NCBI GenBank assembly: GCA_964355675.1
Contig: CAYHEC010000017.1
Span: 17,879-81,878 of the forward strand
DNA: 64,000 bases
Direction of reading: 5' to 3'
From: CAMBDS01 sp964355675
Lineage (GTDB): Bacteria > Electryoneota > AABM5-125-24 > Hatepunaeales > Hatepunaeaceae
Positions within the stretch are counted from its first letter, which is position 1; the number at the start of each line of letters is the position of its first letter. Both the position numbers and the translations under genes were made by a program. Shown one piece after another: positions 24,949-31,527 of this stretch. The notes under the pieces were generated by a model that did not search any database, was not told the DNA's origin, and saw nothing but the letters and a program-made list of their open reading frames with translations.

Positions 24949-26016
24949 ATGATTGAATATATTCGACTTAAAAACCTGACAGCATTCAAAAACTTTGAAT
25001 GGAAGGCCACCGGCGCTTTGAATGGTAAAGACGCAGGTGCGTTGAATGTTATTGTTGGGATAAATGATACAGGCAAAACCCACCTTCTAAAATTCCTCTA
25101 TGCTTTTGCAAAAAGTTATGAGGGACATTCGAAGGGTGGGATTGGCTCAGGCTCATGGGCGAAACTTCTTGCAGACAAGCTTCTAAAGGTATTTTTGCCT
25201 CACGCGGACGCATTGAATTCCTTGATAAGTAATGGTGCACCTCGTTTGGATTCATATATCCGTTTCAATGATGAAAATTTGCATTTTTCCTTTGGCAAAG
25301 ATACGACCTCGACTATTACTGATTGCGAGAGTTATATCAAACCTGATAAAGAGCTACGGGTTCTTTTCTTTCCTCCAAAAGAAGTGCTTACAACACATCA
25401 GGCACTCACGGCGCTATTGCAAGACTCCGATTATCAATCATGGGGATTCGATGCAACCTATTACGACTTGATTGATGCACTTAGGAGACCAGGGGCGAAA
25501 GGTAATGTTAATAAGAGTCTTACAGATTCTAAAGTTAAGCTTGAAGAGTTATTGAACGGACACTTCGAGTACATAAATGACAATGAGTTCCTGTTCTATC
25601 GAACTGGAGCTAAAGAGCCATCAAGGATGTGGCAAACTGCAGAAGGATATAAGCGTATCGGTATTCTTACTCTCCTCGTGAATAGCCGTTGGATTCGTAA
25701 GGGTTCAATCCTATTTTTCGATGAACCGGAAGCCAACCTACATCCGATGGCAGCGAGGGTAATGGCACAAATTCTATTCAATTTTGCACAAGCGGGCGTT
25801 CAGATCTTCCTTTCAACGCATAGCTATTTCATTCTCAAACAACTTGAGTTGTTGGCACGTAAAGAGGATTTCAGTATCCCCACATGTTCGCTTGTCAAAG
25901 GAGCTTCAGGTATTGAGGCAATTTTCGCTAACCTCAAGAATGGAATGCCTGAGAATTCTATTGTAGATGAATCGGTTGCTATGTTCGAGGAAGATCTTCA
26001 ACTTGAATTGGAGTAA
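24949..26016 (+). CDS. AAA/ABC-type ATPase, putative defence module
   Basis: 355 residues. Walker A is GINDTGKTHLLKF after an N-terminal strand MIEYIRLKNLTAFKNFEWK, as in AAA_15/OLD/RecF-type SMC-like ATPases. Walker B and signature residues lie in GSILFFDEPEANLHPMAARVMAQIL, and a switch histidine in QIFLSTHSYFILKQL. Such single-gene ATPases often pair with a nuclease or toxin in phage defence, and a small unrecognised gene follows 5 bases downstream. Noticeably richer in A/T than fumarase or QueH neighbours, which supports acquisition. Without nuclease residues it is unlikely to act alone. Confidence 0.8.
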   Translation: MIEYIRLKNLTAFKNFEWKATGALNGKDAGALNVIVGINDTGKTHLLKFLYAFAKSYEGHSKGGIGSGSWAKLLADKLLKVFLPHADALNSLISNGAPRLDSYIRFNDENLHFSFGKDTTSTITDCESYIKPDKELRVLFFPPKEVLTTHQALTALLQDSDYQSWGFDATYYDLIDALRRPGAKGNVNKSLTDSKVKLEELLNGHFEYINDNEFLFYRTGAKEPSRMWQTAEGYKRIGILTLLVNSRWIRKGSILFFDEPEANLHPMAARVMAQILFNFAQAGVQIFLSTHSYFILKQLELLARKEDFSIPTCSLVKGASGIEAIFANLKNGMPENSIVDESVAMFEEDLQLELE

Positions 26017-26021
26017 CAACT

Positions 26022-26558
26022 TTGAATCTTAAATGGCACGACGATGAGTCAGGTGTAGAATTAGGTCTCCCCGACAAGGATCATTTTCGATTTCAGGACT
26101 GTGAAGCCTATAATAAGGTGAAAGGAATGGGAATCAAGGAGATGGATTTCTGCTGGTGGAATCAAACGAAGGATTCTATCTATTTACTAGAAGCATTAGA
26201 CACCAAGAAGGATTCATCTCAGGAAATATTACTCAAAATTGTTGTAAAGGGTTTGGACAGCTTACTGTTATTGTTAGCTGTTTGGATGGATACAAGGTTC
26301 GGTGAAAGTTTGGGTTCGGAATTACCCAAATCCTTTCCAACAGCAATTCCAACGAAATTCATATTTATTTTCATTTTACGGACTCGATCAGGCCATGCGG
26401 TAAGTTCGGATAAAAAAGGGCAATTTGCACCTTATCAAGATAAAGCAAGGTCCAGACTCCGTAGTCGATTAGGTCTCTTTTCTGGGAATCCAAGATTAGT
26501 AATTGATGATAAAGAATCAATTATAAGAATCGCTCTTGGTGATGCTGTGATTAGATGA
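26022..26558 (+). CDS. Unrecognised partner of the ATPase, possible degenerate PD-(D/E)xK fold
   Basis: 178 residues, TTG start 5 bases after the ATPase stop. I know no family. The segment KEMDFCWWNQTKDSIYLLEALDTKKDSS has the spacing of a PD-(D/E)xK core (D, then a strand ending in E), but the lysine expected two residues after E is a leucine (E-A-L), with lysines slightly later. The middle is hydrophobic (GLDSLLLLLAVWMDTRFG). The tight spacing to the ATPase argues for one functional unit. Its stop overlaps the next gene by 4 bases, so it is co-transcribed into the sulfur-transfer genes. Confidence 0.5.
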   Translation: MNLKWHDDESGVELGLPDKDHFRFQDCEAYNKVKGMGIKEMDFCWWNQTKDSIYLLEALDTKKDSSQEILLKIVVKGLDSLLLLLAVWMDTRFGESLGSELPKSFPTAIPTKFIFIFILRTRSGHAVSSDKKGQFAPYQDKARSRLRSRLGLFSGNPRLVIDDKESIIRIALGDAVIR

Positions 26559-27628
26559 CTAATAAGACACCCGTTCGCGCCCTCGCCCTCCTTTCCGGCG
26601 GTCTCGACTCGACTCTTGCCCTTCGCTTGATCCACGATCAGGGGATCGAGGTGACAGCCCTGAATTTTCACACCGGATTCTGCTTCACCGACGCACGGCG
26701 CGCCACCCGAAAACCCACCCAGTCAGCCACCGATGGTGATACTCGCGAATCTGGTGGACCATCCGACGCGCTCTCCGCCGCGGCGAAATTAGGCATTCCC
26801 ATCGAGGTGATCGACATCTCGAAGGGTTACCTCGAAGTCCTTCACCACCCACAATATGGCTATGGAAAGAACGTCAACCCCTGTGTCGATTGCCGTATTC
26901 ACATGTTCAAGCAGGCGCGGGAGCTTATGTTGGAGGTCGGCGCCGAGTTCATTTTCACCGGTGAAGTGCTCGGTCAGCGCCCAAAATCACAACATCTTCA
27001 AGCATTACATCTAATTTCCGACCAATCAGGTCTTTCAGATAGGCTTCTGCGACCGCTTTCGGCTCTACTTTTGCCACCGACACTCCCCGAACGGGAGGGA
27101 TGGATCGATCGCTCCAAGCTGATGGGCTTTCACGGCCGGACGCGCAAACCGCAGATGGCGCTTGCCGCTGAGCTTGGCATCGAGGGTTATCCGCAACCTG
27201 CGGGCGGATGTTGTTTTCTCACCGATCCTCAGTACGGTCGAAAAGTCCGGGATATGTGGGAGCATTCGATTAAGGATGAAATGGAGTGGGAGGATTACCT
27301 CATGCTTAAGGTTGGCAGGCACATTCGGTTGAGCGACGCCGCTAAAGTCGTCGTCGGTCGTGATGAAGGCGAGAATCTGTTTCTCGAACAATTCCCGGGC
27401 AATAATATCCGCCTCGAAGTAGCCGATTTTCCCGGTCCGGTAGCGCTCTTTGTCGGCGAACATTCTGATGATCTTCTCTTTAAGGCGGCAAGAGTAGTCG
27501 GAAGGTATTCTGATGGCCGAGACAAGGGAGTCGATCTAAACGTTTTGGTACAGAACGGAAAAGACTTGAAAAAGATAGTTGTCAGGCCTTTTCAAGCTGA
27601 GGAGGTACAGGATTGGGTGATAAGTTAG
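26555..27628 (+). CDS. PP-loop ATPase, MnmA/ThiI-like tRNA thiolase
   Basis: 357 residues. PP-loop LLSGGLDSTLALRL at the N-terminus binds ATP for adenylation of a tRNA base. NPCVDCRIHMFKQARELM and the Cys pair in AGGCCFLTDPQ supply cysteine residues suited to persulfide chemistry. TGEVLGQRPKSQ and MGFHGRTRKPQMALAAELGI follow. The C-terminal ~110 residues (VGRHIRLSDAAKVVVGRDEGENLF) resemble the small domain found with NFACT-like proteins. It lies beside QueH and cysteine-desulfurase genes, consistent with sulfur transfer to tRNA. Residues ~45-68 (RRATRKPTQSATDGDTRESG) are a polar loop not expected from the family. Confidence 0.8.
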   Translation: MTNKTPVRALALLSGGLDSTLALRLIHDQGIEVTALNFHTGFCFTDARRATRKPTQSATDGDTRESGGPSDALSAAAKLGIPIEVIDISKGYLEVLHHPQYGYGKNVNPCVDCRIHMFKQARELMLEVGAEFIFTGEVLGQRPKSQHLQALHLISDQSGLSDRLLRPLSALLLPPTLPEREGWIDRSKLMGFHGRTRKPQMALAAELGIEGYPQPAGGCCFLTDPQYGRKVRDMWEHSIKDEMEWEDYLMLKVGRHIRLSDAAKVVVGRDEGENLFLEQFPGNNIRLEVADFPGPVALFVGEHSDDLLFKAARVVGRYSDGRDKGVDLNVLVQNGKDLKKIVVRPFQAEEVQDWVIS

Positions 27629-27903
27629 GGCGCTTGAATCGTGATCGAGCGCTATTTGAGCCAAATGCCCGCCGGAAATTGGTGGAGACTCTTTCTCAAG
27701 CCAATCCGGAAATTATTGCCAGAGTTATCATCAAGGCATTGGAGATGCAAATTCTAACTGAGGATTATAGTCGAGACTGCGGCGTCGATTTTTCCCCTGA
27801 AAGTCTGTCCCGCTTCCAGAGAGAGAATTTTGCAGAAATCGAACAACACCTTGAAAGAGCTATCGGTGGTTTTGTTGGGGGTATCGTCTCGCAAGAGGGT
27901 TAA
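27613..27903 (+). CDS. Small protein of unknown function
   Basis: 96 residues. TTG start 27613 is supported by a strong GAGGAGGT 6 bases upstream, inside the end of the PP-loop gene (16-base overlap). Mostly helical, acidic-basic alternation (LFEPNARRKLVETLSQANPEIIARVIIKALEMQ), ending in a Gly-rich GGFVGGIVSQEG. No family recognised. Its strong ribosome site and overlap say it is a real gene co-translated with the thiolase, possibly as a small partner. Confidence 0.6.
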   Translation: MGDKLGRLNRDRALFEPNARRKLVETLSQANPEIIARVIIKALEMQILTEDYSRDCGVDFSPESLSRFQRENFAEIEQHLERAIGGFVGGIVSQEG

Positions 27904-27961
27904 TTCCAAGTCTCCGAATACCCGCTACCGCCCCGCCATAGTCGGCAGAGAAAAAAGCCCA

Positions 27962-27985
27962 CTGCCGACCCGCCGTGGTCGGCAG
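27962..27985. repeat. CTGCCGAC/GTCGGCAG palindrome, intergenic copy
   Basis: Arms CTGCCGACCC and GGTCGGCAG. The same palindrome family is present in frame inside the gene at 28710-29939. Confidence 0.8.
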
Positions 27986-28001
27986 GAAGCTTAAGAGAGC
28001 C

Positions 28002-28090
28002 GCTGTCACACGTCCCGGGTTAATAAAGTGCTGCTGTCACACGTCCCGGGTTAATAAAGTGTTGCTGTCACACGTCCCGTGTGACAGCCC
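28002..28090. repeat. Three tandem 31-bp repeats ending in a hairpin
   Basis: Unit GCTGTCACACGTCCCGGGT plus TAATAAAGTG and two more bases, starting at 28002, 28033 and 28064. The third unit closes with CACGTCCCGTGTGACAGC, giving a hairpin with GCTGTCACACG. Confidence 0.85.
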
Positions 28091-28095
28091 TAATA

Positions 28096-28121
28096 GCAGG
28101 CAGACGAAGGCGTCTGCCTGC
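28096..28121. repeat. GCAGGCAGACG/CGTCTGCCTGC hairpin before queH
   Basis: Perfect 11-bp stem, 10 bases upstream of the TTG start of queH. Related in sequence to the dual-hairpin modules. Confidence 0.8.
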
Positions 28122-28131
28122 AGGCTGATTA

Positions 28132-28713
28132 TTGCAAAAGTTATTATTACATATCTGCTGCGCGCCAGATGCGTCGGTTGCCGTCGAAAGACTGCGCGAC
28201 CGCTATGATCTGACCGGTTATTTCTATAATCCCAATATAGAGCCACTTACCGAATATGCTCTTCGGGAAGCAGAGGCTCGACTGCTCTCAGCAGTACTCC
28301 ATTTCAAGTACCTTGAGACTCAACCACTTCGTGACGAGTGGTTTGAACTCTGCTCTCCCTTTTCCTCCGAACCCGAACGAGGTGAGCGTTGCCGCGTTTG
28401 CATTTCTCACCGTCTTAAAACAACAGCCCAATGCGCTGTTGTTCATGGAATTACCCATTTCACAACAACTCTTACTACTTCTCCACATAAAGACGTTGAC
28501 TTCATCCACGAAACTGGCGAAATTTTGGCAAATGAATTCGGACTGATCTATCTTCCCGAGACATTTCGCGCGCGCGATGGATTTCGGCGCAGTCTCGAGC
28601 TTTGTCGGGAATACAATTTATACCGCCAGAACTACTGCGGATGTCGCTGGAGTCAGAGAAATGGCGAACGTGTACTGCCCAAAGAGTCTGATATCATCGT
28701 TCGCAGATCATGA
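28132..28713 (+). CDS. queH: Epoxyqueuosine reductase QueH
   Basis: 193 residues, TTG start. The family fingerprint is complete: LLLHICCAPDASVAVERL at the N-terminus, GERCRVCISHRLKTTA in the middle, TTTLTTSPHKD, and YRQNYCGCRWS near the C-terminus, which supplies the cysteines for the Fe-S/disulfide chemistry. It reduces epoxyqueuosine to queuosine in tRNA wobble positions and replaces the unrelated QueG. The tight hairpin 10 bases before the start may affect expression. It overlaps the next gene by 4 bases. Confidence 0.93.
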   Translation: MQKLLLHICCAPDASVAVERLRDRYDLTGYFYNPNIEPLTEYALREAEARLLSAVLHFKYLETQPLRDEWFELCSPFSSEPERGERCRVCISHRLKTTAQCAVVHGITHFTTTLTTSPHKDVDFIHETGEILANEFGLIYLPETFRARDGFRRSLELCREYNLYRQNYCGCRWSQRNGERVLPKESDIIVRRS

Positions 28714-29939
28714 ATTCGCTTCCGATCATCCTCGACGGCAGACCGGAGACATACTCCGATCTAGTTAACAAGGCCATCGCGGGGGCAATGGAAATCACTC
28801 GCGCCTGGCGTGAGGGCCGGGGGGATGAGGAAGCGGTCAACCAGATTGAGTCCGACGCTCGCCAAGCTGTCCGTCGAGCGTTCGATCTGCCGAATGATTG
28901 CCGGATTATATTCACTTCTTCAATTGAGGAAGCTCGGAATAGTGCCATCAAGGGGCTTGCATGGGGAGCCGGAACCAGCAGGAACGGGATAATTACCGTC
29001 GAAGGCGATCCAGCGGGGTTTGAGGAGTCGGCGATCTGGCTGGAGCGGTTTGGCTTCCGTTCGATACGGCTTCCAGTCGGAAAAGCCGGAGGGATACCTT
29101 TTCCATTGCTTGACAAGTCGGTCGATGACCGGACGGCTGTGGTGGCGTTACTCTCCACGACTCCCGAAATGTACCGCTGGCGGATACCTGAGATTCGCAA
29201 GCTGATAGCCTCGTGCGAAAGGCATGGGGCTGAATTAGTTATCGACGTTTCGGTTGAAGTGCAAGTGAAACGAATGGAATACGACTCCTCAAAAATGACA
29301 CTGCTTTGCGATGGAGTTACTCTTGGCGCGCCGATTGGCGTGGCGTTTGTGGCGCTGAGACCCGGAGCCCGTTTCGGCCCATTGGTCAGCGGAGGCCTTG
29401 AGCAGGACGGTTTGCGAGCTGGAAGACTTAACCCAGCGCTGGTTGCGGGACTTGCCGCCGCGGTGATGGAGAACGTTTCTTCTGCCGACCCCCTGCGGTC
29501 GGCAGCCAGTGGCGTTTCTTCTGCCACCCCCCCGTGGGTGGCAGCGAGTGGCGGTTCTTCTGCCACCCCCCCGTGGGTGGCAGCACTTTCCACCCTCCGC
29601 CAAACCGCCCTTCGTGAGCTTCGCCGCCGTATTCCCTCCGCGAGGCTTGTCCATGGCGAAGCCCCCCTGCCGGTCGGGATCACCTTCGTCGTCCCCGGCG
29701 TCGAAGGCGAGGCGGTAGTGATGCTCTGCGCACAAGAGAACGTCTTCGTCTCGACGGGATCGACCTGTTCGAAGAAGGCGGGCAAACCCTCGCCGGTACT
29801 CCTCGCCGCAGGTTTCACGACCGAGGAGGCTTCCGGGGCGATAGGGTTGACATTCCGCGCCGGGCAGACGGTTGAAGATGTGAAAATGGCGATGGAAGTT
29901 ATTGGGAAGGCGGTATTAAAACTGATGGAAATAGGATGA
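28710..29939 (+). CDS. Cysteine desulfurase-like protein lacking the PLP lysine
   Basis: 409 residues with the fold of NifS/IscS (aminotransferase class V). Aligned by eye with the intact paralogue at 30192, its SFNGHKLHGPKG becomes LLCDGVTLGAPIG, with Thr-204 where the PLP lysine should be. The TDAAQ motif is IDVSVEV and the PLP-stacking His region is lost. The persulfide-loop Cys-353 is kept (STGSTCSKKAG). It is thus probably not a PLP enzyme and may be a scaffold or sulfur carrier. Residues ~259-292 are three 13-residue repeats (SSATPPWVAASGG) encoded by in-frame palindromes. ATGA overlap with queH. Confidence 0.75.
   Translation: MNSLPIILDGRPETYSDLVNKAIAGAMEITRAWREGRGDEEAVNQIESDARQAVRRAFDLPNDCRIIFTSSIEEARNSAIKGLAWGAGTSRNGIITVEGDPAGFEESAIWLERFGFRSIRLPVGKAGGIPFPLLDKSVDDRTAVVALLSTTPEMYRWRIPEIRKLIASCERHGAELVIDVSVEVQVKRMEYDSSKMTLLCDGVTLGAPIGVAFVALRPGARFGPLVSGGLEQDGLRAGRLNPALVAGLAAAVMENVSSADPLRSAASGVSSATPPWVAASGGSSATPPWVAALSTLRQTALRELRRRIPSARLVHGEAPLPVGITFVVPGVEGEAVVMLCAQENVFVSTGSTCSKKAGKPSPVLLAAGFTTEEASGAIGLTFRAGQTVEDVKMAMEVIGKAVLKLMEIG
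29482..29583. repeat. Three in-frame palindromes, 39-bp period, inside a coding gene
   Basis: Hairpins CTGCCGAC..GTCGGCAG (29482-29505) and CTGCCACC..GGTGGCAG (29521-29544 and 29560-29583), exactly 39 bp apart, so the frame is preserved. Confidence 0.9.
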
Positions 29940-29956
29940 CTGAAATAGATTTTTCA

Positions 29957-30017
29957 GGCGGGCGTCCTCGTCCGCCGAAGACTAAAGCACGAATTAGACG
30001 CAGACGAAGACGTCCGC
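29957..30017. repeat. Dual-hairpin module (copy D)
   Basis: GGCGGGCG..CGTCCGCC (29957-29976) and GACGCAGACGAAGACGTCC.. (29998-30017), with the 42-bp core spacing seen in the other copies. Confidence 0.75.
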
Positions 30018-30071
30018 GTGAATTATTCAAAGAAATCTTGTGGTGACTGAAGCAATCGGTCACTATATACG

Positions 30072-30147
30072 ATCACAAATCGATCACGCCTGAATCCCTT
30101 GTCTGTCAGGCTTTCCCGGGCTTCGGTGACTCAGTGATCGATTTTTG
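30072..30147 (+). terminator. Terminator-like stem before the cysteine desulfurase
   Basis: Outer stem AATCGATCAC/GTGATCGATT (30078-30087 with 30134-30143) and an inner stem GCCTGA/TCAGGC (30088-30093 with 30106-30111), followed by TTTG. Confidence 0.5.
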
Positions 30148-30191
30148 ACCCCTCCGTCCTCTCATTAATCATCAATCATTAGTCATTATAA

Positions 30192-31460
30192 ATGATCTAC
30201 TTCGACAATAACGACACTACGCCTCTCCACCCTGAGGCACTCGCGGCGATGATGCCCTACTTCACCGACAAATTCGGCAACCCCTCATCACTGCACACAC
30301 TCGGTCTTGAAGCTGAGACCGCTCTCGACGAGGCGCGCGAGACCATTGCCTCCGCAATCAGCGCTTCGCCCAAAGAGATTGTCTTCACATCCGGCGCGAC
30401 CGAAGCTAACAACCTTGCCATCCTCGGCGCGGCTCGCGCTCGCCCTGACCGCAAGCACCTCATCATCTCTGCCGTCGAGCACGCCTCTGTCCTGCAGATC
30501 GCCAAACGGCTCGAAGGCGAGGGCATCCGCGTTACGAAGTTGCCCGTCGATGGGCAGGGGTTCGTTTCGTCAGACACACTCCGCGATGCGCTTGACGACG
30601 ACACCTTCCTCGTCAGTATAATTTACGCCAATCACGAGATTGGCACGATTCAGGACTTAAAAACCCTCGCGGCGATTGCTCACGAAAAGGGAGCCTGGGT
30701 CCACACCGACGCCGCGCAAGCGCTTGGCAAGATCCCTTGCGACGTGAAGGAGCTTGGCGTTGACCTTGCTTCGTTCAATGGGCACAAACTGCACGGGCCT
30801 AAAGGAGTCGGAGCGCTATACTTCAGTCGCAAATGCCGCCCGAAACGGCTGATGGAAGGCGCGGCTCAGGAGAACGACCTCCGCCCGGGGACTGAGAACG
30901 TCCCGGCGATTATAGGATTTGCCAAGGCCGCTGAAATCGCCGTTCGGGACAGGGAAGAAGTGACCAATCACGTCAATCGGCTGGTGAAACGGCTGGCAGA
31001 TGGACTTTCGGAGTTGCCACACACGCGTCTTAATGGGCCACCGCCGGGGACACCCCCCGACACCTTGGAGGGCGGACTTCAGTCCGCCCCACTGCATGTT
31101 CCTCAAATGACTCGTCTTCCCGGTAATCTCAATGTCACCTACCTTTACATCGAGGGCGAAGCAATACTAATGCACCTCTCTAACCGTGAGATAGCCGTCT
31201 CTTCGGGGAGCGCCTGCTCGTCGAAGTCGCTCGTGCCGTCATCAGTGTTGACGTCCATCGGCTTGATCCATGAGGAAGCTCATGGCGCGATACGGTATTC
31301 CCTCTCAAGGTTCAATACGATAGAAGAAGTCGAGACGGTCATCGTGAAATCTCGTGAGGTGGTGGAACTGCTTAGAGCGATGACGGCATTCGTGCCAGAG
31401 CTTCACTCTGAGCGTGAGGGGGGGGAAGGCTTCTATCGCAGTCGCGATAAAACGACTTGA
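30192..31460 (+). CDS. Cysteine desulfurase (IscS/NifS family)
   Basis: 422 residues. PLP Lys-199 lies in FNGHKLHGPKG, active-site Cys-342 in SSGSACSSKS, and the conserved EANNLAI, SAVEHAS, NHEIGTIQD and HTDAAQALGK motifs are intact. It removes sulfur from cysteine and passes it to Fe-S or tRNA-thiolation partners, with the thiolase at 26555 a likely recipient. Residues ~287-309 form a loop longer than usual. It contains DTLEGGLQSAPLH, encoded by a GGAGGGCGGAC palindrome (31065-31090) that is identical in type to the intergenic repeats. The normal sequence LNG..RLPGNLNV resumes after it. Confidence 0.93.
   Translation: MIYFDNNDTTPLHPEALAAMMPYFTDKFGNPSSLHTLGLEAETALDEARETIASAISASPKEIVFTSGATEANNLAILGAARARPDRKHLIISAVEHASVLQIAKRLEGEGIRVTKLPVDGQGFVSSDTLRDALDDDTFLVSIIYANHEIGTIQDLKTLAAIAHEKGAWVHTDAAQALGKIPCDVKELGVDLASFNGHKLHGPKGVGALYFSRKCRPKRLMEGAAQENDLRPGTENVPAIIGFAKAAEIAVRDREEVTNHVNRLVKRLADGLSELPHTRLNGPPPGTPPDTLEGGLQSAPLHVPQMTRLPGNLNVTYLYIEGEAILMHLSNREIAVSSGSACSSKSLVPSSVLTSIGLIHEEAHGAIRYSLSRFNTIEEVETVIVKSREVVELLRAMTAFVPELHSEREGGEGFYRSRDKTT
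31065..31090. repeat. GGAGGGCGGACT palindrome inside the cysteine desulfurase gene
   Basis: GGAGGGCGGACT/AGTCCGCCCC with a 2-base centre, in frame, adding about 20 residues to a loop. Confidence 0.88.
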
Positions 31461-31527
31461 AATTTCGATTAGTTTTTTGTAAATTAATATTAACATTCGA
31501 AAGTGCTGAACATTACCGGAGACAATA

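Noticed and set aside
28002..28090. Possible CRISPR array
   Set aside because: The repeats are directly adjacent with only three units, no spacers and no cas genes.
29482..29583. Possible CRISPR array in 39-bp repeats
   Set aside because: Lies in frame inside a protein gene, and the intervening bases are repeats rather than unique spacers.
28694..29818. Long minus-strand open frame (374 codons) opposite the desulfurase-like gene
   Set aside because: Ser/Thr/Pro/Arg-rich low-complexity translation with no domain, typical antisense of a GC-rich coding gene. The plus-strand gene has a clear family and overlaps queH properly.
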